DNA of 64,000 nt from Apostichopus japonicus (taxonomy: Eukaryota; Echinodermata; Holothuroidea; Aspidochirotida; Stichopodidae). Of the stretch, positions 32,418-40,785 are shown piece by piece. A program made the position numbers and the translations under genes. The stretch's first letter is position 1, and each line of letters starts with the position of its first letter. Below the pieces are notes generated by a model. It did not search any database. It was not told the DNA's origin and saw only the letters and a program-made list of their open reading frames with translations. The stretch lies in NCBI RefSeq assembly GCF_037975245.1, contig NC_092563.1, forward strand, positions 8,815,001 through 8,879,000, in the 5' to 3' direction.

Positions 32418-35400
32418 CTAACCATATAATGTTTGCAACATCCTGCTTGGACTGCCTGTAATGTTCAATCCCTTTTCATGGAGAAAATTCATTATTTCCT
32501 CTGTGTTGGAATATTTTCCTACATTCCACCAAAAATCATGACTCTTAAAGCCTGTTGGAAAACATGGTGTCTGATAGGTGACCAGAACCTGTAATTCACC
32601 CAATTTGTATCGAGCACGTTGGACTTTCATGTCTCCTTGTGGAGCATTTGCAAAAACTTTCTTTTGCCTTAATATGCTATCTTTCATGGAAGGATATGGA
32701 ATTGCTAATCCTTCATTATGTGCTCTATTCTCTAGAAAGGATGCAACATTCATTGGCTTAGTGGTCACAAGACACATGACGTGATCTGAAGTTACCCCTG
32801 GCAAAATGTTACCAAACTCATCATGAAACTCAATATGTGCATCTTGCATGACATTAACATTTTCTGCATTAGAAGTGTTACTACTCAAAACATTTCTCAT
32901 TCGAGCAAGCTTTTCACTTGATGAACCCTTTGTTTTCAAGACCTGACGCAATTTCTGAATGTTAGTGATATTCTTAGTCTCAGAAGATGCTCTTACAAAA
33001 CATGGCTTAAGCCTGTTATAATTGAATACATCACTAAGAATTTCTCCTTTGAGAGTGGCCAACAAATAATGAGTCCTATCCAAAACTTGATGGATTACTA
33101 GTGGTCCACACCATTCTGCAGCAATTTTGCGAGAGTTCGCAGTCAAGGAGGAAGACGTTGGCTTATATAGATACACTAATTGACCCGTTGAATAAATTGC
33201 ACCTTTGTCTAGTTTTGCACTTATCTTAACATTTTGAGCATCTTGTTGCTTCTTTTGTAAGACTAACATTACCCTTGACAAATGATCAAATCGTTTCTTT
33301 AACAATGCAGCATATTCTCCATGAGATTGTGATAATCCTGCCATTGGATTGAATGATAAATTTGTAAGATTTGGCGGCTTACGTCCAAATGCAAGTTCAA
33401 ATGGGCTATAGCTACCTAACTGAGGAGAGGAAAATGTGTTATATGCATAGGCTGATGTTGGGACAAATCGTACCCAATCCGTACCAAACTGATTTAAGTT
33501 CACTTTGAGGAAATTTGAAAGAGTCTGAATGTGTCTTTCAACCTGTAAGCTTCCATGATTGTTTACACTGATGAACTTTTGTTCAATGCCTAAAGCTTTA
33601 CTTAAGAGCTCCACTAATTTTCCTGTAAGAGAAGCTGCCGCATCACTTATAATACAAGACGGTGGACCAAAGGTTGTAACTACCCTCTGCAATAATGCTT
33701 CACATATTGTTTCAGCATCAAGAGTCTTAAGAGAAACACATACAACAAATCTAGTGATCTCATCACAAACAACCATCAAATGTTTAAATCCTGTAGCCGT
33801 TGTGGGCATAGTCTTGAAATCCAGACTAAGTCTGTCAAAAGGACGATAAGAATCAGGAATGCGAGCATGATATTGTCTCAATTTGTCCGGTTTCTTACGG
33901 AATTCTTGACAACGGAGACATGCCTGAATATAATTACTGATGCGTTGAAACATATTGCGCAGATAGAAATGCTGTCTAATGGTCAAATATGTACGCATTA
34001 CACCCTGATGATTACTTAACAAGTCATCGTGATATCGAGATATTATCTGTTCTACCATAGTCTCAGGTACGACTAACTGAAGAGTCATCTTAGCATCATT
34101 AGTCTCATGCAAAAATATCCTGAATAACAAACTATTACATAACAAATAATCCTCTGCTTGAGAACGAACAGTTCTAGCATGCTTAACATTACTTGGAATA
34201 ATGTCATGTGCAAGAAAATCATAAATTGGTTTGTAGTAAGGACAAGTTTGTTGTTGAATTTGCAACTCTTTTACATCAAATGGCAGATCATAGTTTTTGA
34301 TCAGCTTTCCTTGAATTGCCTTCATGACTCTATTCAATTCCTTTTGTTTTGGAATGTGTCCTGTAACCAAATGATCAATGTTTGTTATGACTGGCTTTGG
34401 CTGAACAAATAATTCTGGTGGTGGTTCTCTGATTATCTCTTGCACTCTATGTCTATTCTGATCCACTAATCTTGGCTCTGTAGGTTGAGAAACACTTGTA
34501 AAATTTGGCACAACTAATATGTCAGGACTATATGAAGGTCCATTTTCACTCGGCATAGTAATAATAGGCCTTTGAATATATGTTTCTCTCTTATCAGTAG
34601 AAATTACTGGTGTAGTCGTCTTTTGTGACTCAGATTGTGGTCTCTGTGTAACATGATCACTAGAATGTGTTGCCTTAGGAACGGATGTCCTTTTAACTCT
34701 ATTTGTTGATACTTTGGCTGGGGAATCCTGCTTGGACTCCTTAGTGACTCTATTTGGAAATAAATCTGGAATTTTGACTCCCATTGACCTTGCCTTTGAC
34801 CTTGTCATGATTGGATTAAATGTCTCCTTAGGTAGAGTTGAAAAATCCTCATAAGCATTGACCTCTTGAGCAACCTGATCTATTTCAGAGTGAAATTCCT
34901 GTGGTGCTCTAGACAAATAATCTGCCAAAACCAATTCTGAGCCCTTTTTGTAACCAACCTGAAATGTATATTCTGACAATTTGAACAGAAGCTTACGTAA
35001 GCGTGAAGTTGCTGGTTCTTGTTTTGATTTAAACAATTCAACAATGGCTGAGTGATCAACATATGCCTCAAATTCTACATTTTGCAATAAACGTTTGAAT
35101 GCTGTCACATTAATAAATAGACCCATCATTTCTAATTCAGTTACACTATACCTCTGACATGCTGGTGGTAATATCTTAGAGTAATATGCAATAATATTCT
35201 CTTTGCCATTAACTCTTTGTGTCAGGTATGATCCTGTTGCTACTCGTGATGTGTCGCTATATAATACAAAACGACCATATTTCTGTGGCATATGCAATAT
35301 AGGTGGATTACACAACAACTCTTTAATACTTTGAAATGCACACTGATGTTCCTCTGTCCATTTAAATACCTTTCTCTTACGACTCAAATGATGTAATGGT

Positions 35401-35639
35401 CTCAATAGTGCTTGAATATTTGGGAAAAATGAAGCCACATAATTAACTGCACCTACAAATCGTCTTACTGACTTAACATTGTGTGGTTTCGGTGTGTTCC
35501 TAATCGCTGCACATCTGTCATGTAAAGGTTGGATACAAGCCTCACCTTCTGTGGTTATTGAGAGCAAATGTCCCATATATCGGACTGAATTTTGGAAAAT
35601 GCTACACTTTTTCGGAGAGATTTTCAATCCGTTGTCCAT
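32418..35639 (-). CDS. Retrotransposon pol, 3' part: end of RT, RNase H, integrase
   Basis: 1073 codons open. It begins in the RT thumb/connection region (KISPKKCSIFQNSVRYMGHL). RNase H follows with D129, E168 or E170, D195 and D240 as likely active-site acids. A variable basic/proline-rich linker covers about residues 260-420. Integrase has the zinc site H537, H544, C574 and C577, and catalytic D607, D666 and E701 (a D-D-35-E spacing). After the core comes WCGPLVI, a GPY/F-like module. The last 180 residues are unassigned. It is in the same frame as the upstream pol ORF and separated from it by a stop, so the first methionine is only a convenience start. Role in a working element: degrade the RNA template strand and insert the cDNA. 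Confidence 0.92.
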   Translation of the reverse strand: MDNGLKISPKKCSIFQNSVRYMGHLLSITTEGEACIQPLHDRCAAIRNTPKPHNVKSVRRFVGAVNYVASFFPNIQALLRPLHHLSRKRKVFKWTEEHQCAFQSIKELLCNPPILHMPQKYGRFVLYSDTSRVATGSYLTQRVNGKENIIAYYSKILPPACQRYSVTELEMMGLFINVTAFKRLLQNVEFEAYVDHSAIVELFKSKQEPATSRLRKLLFKLSEYTFQVGYKKGSELVLADYLSRAPQEFHSEIDQVAQEVNAYEDFSTLPKETFNPIMTRSKARSMGVKIPDLFPNRVTKESKQDSPAKVSTNRVKRTSVPKATHSSDHVTQRPQSESQKTTTPVISTDKRETYIQRPIITMPSENGPSYSPDILVVPNFTSVSQPTEPRLVDQNRHRVQEIIREPPPELFVQPKPVITNIDHLVTGHIPKQKELNRVMKAIQGKLIKNYDLPFDVKELQIQQQTCPYYKPIYDFLAHDIIPSNVKHARTVRSQAEDYLLCNSLLFRIFLHETNDAKMTLQLVVPETMVEQIISRYHDDLLSNHQGVMRTYLTIRQHFYLRNMFQRISNYIQACLRCQEFRKKPDKLRQYHARIPDSYRPFDRLSLDFKTMPTTATGFKHLMVVCDEITRFVVCVSLKTLDAETICEALLQRVVTTFGPPSCIISDAAASLTGKLVELLSKALGIEQKFISVNNHGSLQVERHIQTLSNFLKVNLNQFGTDWVRFVPTSAYAYNTFSSPQLGSYSPFELAFGRKPPNLTNLSFNPMAGLSQSHGEYAALLKKRFDHLSRVMLVLQKKQQDAQNVKISAKLDKGAIYSTGQLVYLYKPTSSSLTANSRKIAAEWCGPLVIHQVLDRTHYLLATLKGEILSDVFNYNRLKPCFVRASSETKNITNIQKLRQVLKTKGSSSEKLARMRNVLSSNTSNAENVNVMQDAHIEFHDEFGNILPGVTSDHVMCLVTTKPMNVASFLENRAHNEGLAIPYPSMKDSILRQKKVFANAPQGDMKVQRARYKLGELQVLVTYQTPCFPTGFKSHDFWWNVGKYSNTEEIMNFLHEKGLNITGSPSRMLQTLYG

Positions 35640-35678
35640 TAAAACCTTAAAAATTGCCTTTAGGTGTTGTTTGTGCGA

Positions 35679-37292
35679 TTATTTGTCTGCACTGTACACA
35701 ATTATATCGTCATGATGAGCAATACAGAACTTATTTGAATTTGGGATCGTTGCCAAAAGATCATTAATTTGCGACTGAAAGATCGCTGGAGATAAATTCA
35801 ATCCCTGTGGTAAGCGTTTATAATAATAATGCTTTCCTCCATGAAATGAAGCAATACCCGTATACTGTTGTGCATGAACACTAAGTGGCAGACAGAAGAA
35901 TGCAGACTTTAAATCAAGAACACCCAAAATTTTAGCTCCAGAGTACCCTATGGTACGGATAGTCTCATTCAGTAATGGAAATGGGTGATTGAGACGTTTT
36001 ATCCTACTATTCAAGTAGCGAAAATCTGTGACAACCCTTTTGTCTTTTGTTCCCTTCTTTGGAATGAGGAAAACCGGTGAGGTATAAGACTGATGTCCTA
36101 CTGCTAAGATTCCTAATCGCACTAATTTGTCAAGCTCACTGGCGACAATGACTTTGTCCTCATCTGAAAGTCTATAGGGACGTATGTAAAACGGCTCGTC
36201 ATTAGTAAGCGTAATATCAGCCTCATAATTTGGACAGTGAGATAATTCACCATAAAGAGAAAATGCATCTCTATGTGAGTCTAGAAATTCATAAATGCTT
36301 TCTGTTTCTGAAGCATTTAGAATACTTTGTTCCAAATTAATGTTATCTCTCATGATTTCCTGTTCGGATTTGGAAACCAGGGGATCATCGGCTGTCAAAT
36401 GTGGATAACGATGTAAATTATATCGTGTAATTTCATCACGATTCTCTTTAGAGTTTGAATTGGTTCGAAAAAGAGACGGTTTTTCGATGTCTCTCATGAC
36501 ATTGAGAAAGTCTAGAGATTCAGTAGGTATGTCTTCTGTGACCGTAATGATATCTGCTAAATCTAAATGAGCCACTGTGCGAGAAGGATGCAGACAAAAT
36601 TTCTGGTTACCCATGTTCCTTAGTAGAATCTTTGTTCTACCTTTATGCATTTTCACTAACATTCGTGAAGGACACATACGAGATATTAGAGGAAACGGTT
36701 TAATAACCACATCTGCATTTCGTGCATATAATGGAAGACGTCCCTGTACAGTAATGTATCTTTGCTGACCTGGGTAAATAACAAATCTCTGCACTGGCCT
36801 AAGGAAAACTTTGGCTTGTTTAATTCTAAAACAGTTTGTGGTAAAGTCCAAAGATCCATTCAATTCCTTCAGAGTTTGACTACCTAATATTAAGTCAATA
36901 CCTGTCAGGTTTGCAGCAATTAAAGCAGAAAGCTGAAATTCATGACCCTGAATTTTGACCTGAAATGTTATCGTGCTATACGCATGAATAAACTGACCAT
37001 TACCCAACTTTAGGTTTACTACATCTACTGAGACAGGTTGTATAGAGGATAAATACTTTGAATTTTGCACTGTAGAAGAAGAAATGATAGAGCGTGTCGC
37101 TCCACTATCAAACAACAATGAAATTCCTTTACCATCATGTAAAGTACCTCTTACAAAATTACGTGTGTCCAGTTGAATATCCACATTACGGTCGTACCCT
37201 GTATATCTAGAACTAGGAATATTACTATTCTTCCAAATATTATTTGTTTTACGTTTCGATCTTCCCTTACTTGGTACTTTGTCTGGAGTCAC
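35679..37292 (-). CDS. Retrotransposon pol, 5' part: protease and RT fingers/palm
   Basis: 537 codons. Aspartic protease motif DSGA at residues 62-65 (LLFDSGATRSII). RT begins at about residue 350: YTSPVFLIPKKG, VVTDFRYLN, the palm motif VLDLKSAF and LPQGLNLSPA. The catalytic box reads AHHDD (H526-D529), where most gypsy RTs have a tyrosine two residues before the aspartate pair. Eight codons after the aspartates the frame ends in TAA, and the same frame continues 13 codons later as the downstream ORF. So pol is cut by one in-frame stop right after the RT active site. Without readthrough this would separate the palm from the RNase H and integrase. Confidence 0.92.
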   Translation of the reverse strand: MTPDKVPSKGRSKRKTNNIWKNSNIPSSRYTGYDRNVDIQLDTRNFVRGTLHDGKGISLLFDSGATRSIISSSTVQNSKYLSSIQPVSVDVVNLKLGNGQFIHAYSTITFQVKIQGHEFQLSALIAANLTGIDLILGSQTLKELNGSLDFTTNCFRIKQAKVFLRPVQRFVIYPGQQRYITVQGRLPLYARNADVVIKPFPLISRMCPSRMLVKMHKGRTKILLRNMGNQKFCLHPSRTVAHLDLADIITVTEDIPTESLDFLNVMRDIEKPSLFRTNSNSKENRDEITRYNLHRYPHLTADDPLVSKSEQEIMRDNINLEQSILNASETESIYEFLDSHRDAFSLYGELSHCPNYEADITLTNDEPFYIRPYRLSDEDKVIVASELDKLVRLGILAVGHQSYTSPVFLIPKKGTKDKRVVTDFRYLNSRIKRLNHPFPLLNETIRTIGYSGAKILGVLDLKSAFFCLPLSVHAQQYTGIASFHGGKHYYYKRLPQGLNLSPAIFQSQINDLLATIPNSNKFCIAHHDDIIVYSADK

Positions 37293-37321
37293 TGTATGAT
37301 GAGTGCAATCATAAGTGCTCC

Positions 37322-37882
37322 CTACTGAAAATTCTGTGTTGGTACTTTCTTTACATTAGCCTCCATTTCATGGCTTAGACGAATTTGGCAATATTGTGCA
37401 AAATGACCTCGATTTTGACAGTAATGACATGTGATTGAAGGATTAAAACATGGTAACCTTCTCCTGTTATTATTCTGACCTGTCCTAGGACCACGAGAAT
37501 CACGAGAACTATACCTTTGCCTCATATCTTTTGGACTGTCTTGCGATTCTGACCTACGTGACTGATCAAACTTGGTTTCTAACTCCTGAATTTTGGTACA
37601 CAACTCGTGTATCTCAGAAGATGCAGAAATAGATGGAGTCTGAACAGAAGATGCTTTGTCGTGCATTGCCATAAATAGTTCGGAAGAAGCTGGGGGTTGA
37701 CTTTGGATTTGTAAGTCAAAATAACATTGCACTTTCATGACCAAATCTGCAATTGTTGCTTGTGGTGATGCAGACATTAACACTGCTGAGCGACATTGCA
37801 AAGGCAGGGTCGAGATGAATTTATCTCTAATTTGGTCCTCGCCATAATTTAATTGTGCTGCAGCTTTGGAGATTTTGGCCAA
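37322..37882 (-). CDS. Retrotransposon gag, C-terminal part with CCHC zinc knuckle
   Basis: 186 codons from the first ATG, but the frame is open further upstream to about 38110. That upstream part contains FKRTLKGQARLW and FLARFSPG, typical of gypsy Gag capsid. The zinc knuckle CHYCQNRGHFAQYC has C152, C155, H160 and C165. An arginine/serine-rich stretch precedes it. Gag would form the particle and bind element RNA. The 5' part lies in another frame (see 38076-38327). Confidence 0.88.
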   Translation of the reverse strand: MAKISKAAAQLNYGEDQIRDKFISTLPLQCRSAVLMSASPQATIADLVMKVQCYFDLQIQSQPPASSELFMAMHDKASSVQTPSISASSEIHELCTKIQELETKFDQSRRSESQDSPKDMRQRYSSRDSRGPRTGQNNNRRRLPCFNPSITCHYCQNRGHFAQYCQIRLSHEMEANVKKVPTQNFQ

Positions 37883-38075
37883 ATGAGCTTGAGCTGTATC
37901 ACCTGGCGTATAGCTTAATGCGTGAAATGCCTGTGATTTAGCGTAGGAAGAAGTGCCTGGACTGAAACGAGCAAGGAATTGCTTGCGCAGATCAGCAATT
38001 GTTGAAAAACTTTTGTTTTCAATCCAGAGTCTGGCTTGGCCTTTAAGTGTTCGCTTAAATATGCGACATATTTCA

Positions 38076-38327
38076 TTAAATTCTTCCGCTACAGGGGTGG
38101 GTTTGGGACGGCAATTTATGCAATTCTAAATAATCTTCAAATCCCAAATAATGAGCTTCGGCTAAATCTGCATCAATTACATCGCCCTGAAATCGTGATG
38201 GCAAAAAATCAGTGGGCCTATGTTTCTGCATAACATTAACAGAGGTCGAAGTTTCCTGTTTACTGACGGACATAATGCCGCATACAATTAGGCTAGCTAC
38301 GAGTATACAACATGAGCCTCTACTCAA
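38076..38327 (-). pseudogene. Retrotransposon gag, N-terminal part, frameshifted
   Basis: 83 codons ending FEDYLELHKLPSQ and then out-of-frame residues to a stop. The downstream capsid frame becomes open just before this stop (overlap about 30 bases near 38080-38110), so a small insertion or deletion probably split gag here. The likely start is one of the methionines near MSVSKQETSTS. A programmed shift is possible but there is no recognisable slippery site. Confidence 0.6.
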
Positions 38328-38932
38328 TTGAACACACTATCGACAGCAATTAAATACAAATAACAAATATGCAATACATGGACACGATTAAAATAACTTA
38401 TCGGTACACTCTGATCTCAAATAGGGGTTGGGATACAAATTGGCATGATCTCACTCACCCTTAAGTTTAACTAAGAACTGGTAGTGGTAACGACGAATGA
38501 AGTCCCTCGGTTAGCAGTAGTAGTAGCGGTAGCAGCAGTAGCAGGTGGGCCTACATCTCGTAAGAACTTCAGATTCGTTCGCCGTTAACATCGGGTAGAG
38601 TCTAGGCTTAGATCGCGAAAATGTTCAGTTCTGATGTTTTGAGCTGTAGTATGACTAACTACGTACTAGTTGCGCGAATGTTCAAACGCGAACTGCATGC
38701 TGGGTTGATTAACGTTAGTGTACAGATCAGTGGTTCCGGTGTACAGACCTAGGCTAGTATAGGCCGTCTTCCCTCGTAGAGTGTGTATGTTAGGCTAGGT
38801 CGTGAACATGCGTTGTGTTCCTCGTTAGGTCTTCGGGCCAAAAAAAAATCTCTGTTCGTTATTGATCGTAACGAACGAAAGTTGTGAAAAGTTCCGTTTT
38901 TGTTCCTGAAGAAAGCAACCGCTCCTCCACCA
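38328..38932 (-). other. 5' leader of the retrotransposon
   Basis: Untranslated leader of about 600 bases between the LTR and gag, with a short GTAGTAGTAGCGGTAGCAGC repeat near 38515-38550. It would hold the packaging signal, but none can be recognised. Confidence 0.6.
38915..38932 (-). other. Primer-binding site of the retrotransposon
   Basis: On the element strand TGGTGGAGGAGCGGTTGC follows the LTR end directly. TGG is the complement of a tRNA CCA end. The tRNA species cannot be named without a search. Confidence 0.8.
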
Positions 38933-39684
38933 TGTAATATTGTGACGAGCCCGGCTCCTCCGATAGTGATACTTTATCGGGACTCGCGATGGAAAGGTAC
39001 TGGGGTATCTTGATGCCGTATTTATGCTTCTTCAGGAGATGTCAGAACGGGCGAAAACAATGAGTTCACAGAAAAACAATTTGACAAGATCGGATTTGAT
39101 TAATGATTCGGTATAATTTCTTCTCTGTCGATTCTCTTACAAATAAAACTAAATTACAATGATTTGACTTGACTTGACTCCGTCAATTAAAAAATTATAG
39201 GGAGTGATGAACTTTCGGCGGAGTGATAAATTTTCTGATCAAGTGATAAATTTGCTAACGGAGTGATAAATTTGCTGACGGAGTCCTCAAACTTTCGGCC
39301 TCCCTTTTACTTTTATACCTTACATTTACAAAATCCCTCTGCGCATAATCAGTAGGCAGCCAATAACCTGACCATCCTGTATTAACTTAACGATATAAAA
39401 ATAAATGCGCTGGCACTGATCTGCCCTGATTGGTTGGGAGTTTGGAAGTCCATCCCCTTTCTATGGAAACTTCCATACCACGTGAGAGAACCTTCTCGAA
39501 TGTTCCACAGACATAATGGAATCTATTTTGGGAAAAGGCCCTGTACCAAGATTCAATAAGATAGTTAAAAACTTCTCGTGGGAAAACTGAATCCATGACC
39601 TAGATAAATACATAAGAGGCCTGTAAGGTGTCTCGATGGAGTTTTTCGGTAACATCAAAGAGATGGTATCACTATTTCATAACA
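38933..39684 (-). repeat. 5' LTR of the retrotransposon
   Basis: 752 bp, same length as the 3' LTR with no differences noticed. It would hold the promoter and start of transcription, reading leftward. Confidence 0.95.
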
Positions 39685-39958
39685 GTATACTATACACAGT
39701 ACAATAGGCTACATTACATGTATGTGCTGTGTAGAGCGGAGTCAAGCGAGTAAACAAACGATCGAGGACTGCCTATAATGGGCGCAGTAGTTGGGAATAG
39801 TTGCTTCACTCTATACTTTCGTTCAAATATACCTACTAAAAGTTCTGGAAAGTTGCTAATGTAAATATCTTGAATTTGATTGTGTTGATCATACTGATAT
39901 CGACAGATTATGGAGGATCCATGTTGAAAACTAAAGTATATCACGTGCTCGCTGATAA
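39685..39958. other. Interior of foldback-like element, right part
   Basis: Begins with the GTAT target duplication. No gene. Confidence 0.4.
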
Positions 39959-40030
39959 CCAATCAGAATCGAGGAAATTATTTCAGTGTCAGTTCAGTTT
40001 GGGAAAAAAATATTCGCGCGCGGGGCGCGC
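39959..40030 (-). repeat. Right arm of the GC-tipped inverted repeat
   Basis: CCAATCAGAATCGAGGAAAT to TATTCGCGCGCGGGGCGCGC. It is the reverse complement of the arm at 29708-29778 with about one internal mismatch plus tip differences. Confidence 0.85.
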
Positions 40031-40151
40031 GAAAATTTCTGGTTATTTTCTTCGGGCAAGTCGGACAATTTTGAGGCTGTTCATCCTGGAACGCCATTTT
40101 CATGCTCACTGATATGATGTGATATCTGCTGTTTGCTTTACAAATTCGAAC

Positions 40152-40320
40152 AGGAGCGTAGCGAGGAATTTGCCAAGGAAAGGGCGAAGCCTGTAGGCAA
40201 ATTATCTAAGCGTAGTGCCCCCATTAGTTGGCGCGAAGCGTATAAGAAAATTTTGACCGAAATGCCTCCCAGATCGCTGTAAATGACACTTCCCAGGCCT
40301 TGTAAGTTGCATCTAAGCAC
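40152..40320 (+). repeat. Dispersed 'GCGTAGCCAGG' repeat, copy 4
   Basis: Starts AGGAGCGTAGCGAGGAATTT. Contains TTAGTTGGCGCGAAGCGTAT and ends CTTCCCAGGCCTTGTAAGTT. This is the closest relative of copy 1. Confidence 0.8.
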
Positions 40321-40785
40321 TTTCTATTTTGAAATTACTAGCGATATCATTAAATAATATGCTGAAGGGGGGGGGGGGGGGGGGGAGCGGTCGCCCCTTC
40401 CCGAAATTTGTCATGTTCCCCGACGACACGGTCGAGTTCGAGACCAGCCACAGTTGGTTTCATAGCACCGTTCTACAATTGATTAAGGCGTATATACACA
40501 CACACGCGTTATGATATACCATATATAGTATATAAATAGATCATGAGTAAGAGAAGAAAAATGGAAACGTCAAAAATTGAGTTGTCGGTGTAAGGGGTGG
40601 GGTGAGGCACACGCCTCTTCCGAAATCCTTGATCCGTCACTGGCTACCCTGTGTATATAATAGGGATCAGCGCTGTAATAATGTCACTGTTCCTTTTTCT
40701 CTTCCCGGTGTCTTGGCGTTTTTCTTTTACTCCCTCCTTTTCTCCTTCTTCTCTCTTTCTTCTTCTTTTTCTTTCCCCTTCCTAA
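40321..40785. other. Repeat debris and pyrimidine-rich tract
   Basis: A run of G at about 40367-40385, then GGGTGGGGTGAGGCACACGC, and from 40690 a long C/T-rich tract. The open frames over the C/T tract on both strands are low-complexity artefacts. Confidence 0.6.

Larger units (their letters stand above)
30390..39684 (-). mobile_element. Full-length Ty3/gypsy-type LTR retrotransposon, defective
   Basis: 9295 bp on the minus strand, bounded by 752-bp direct LTRs (30390-31141 and 38933-39684) that start TG and end CA when read on the element strand. The four bases GTAT flank both sides as target duplication. Domain order is gag (CCHC zinc knuckle), protease (DSGA), reverse transcriptase, RNase H, integrase (HHCC, D-D-E). 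Integrase after RNase H is the Ty3/gypsy order. Gag is broken by a frameshift near 38085-38110 and pol by a single TAA at 35681-35679. No env-like ORF was seen: the 3' non-coding part runs 31142-32417. I saw no difference between the LTRs in the stretches compared. Confidence 0.95.
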
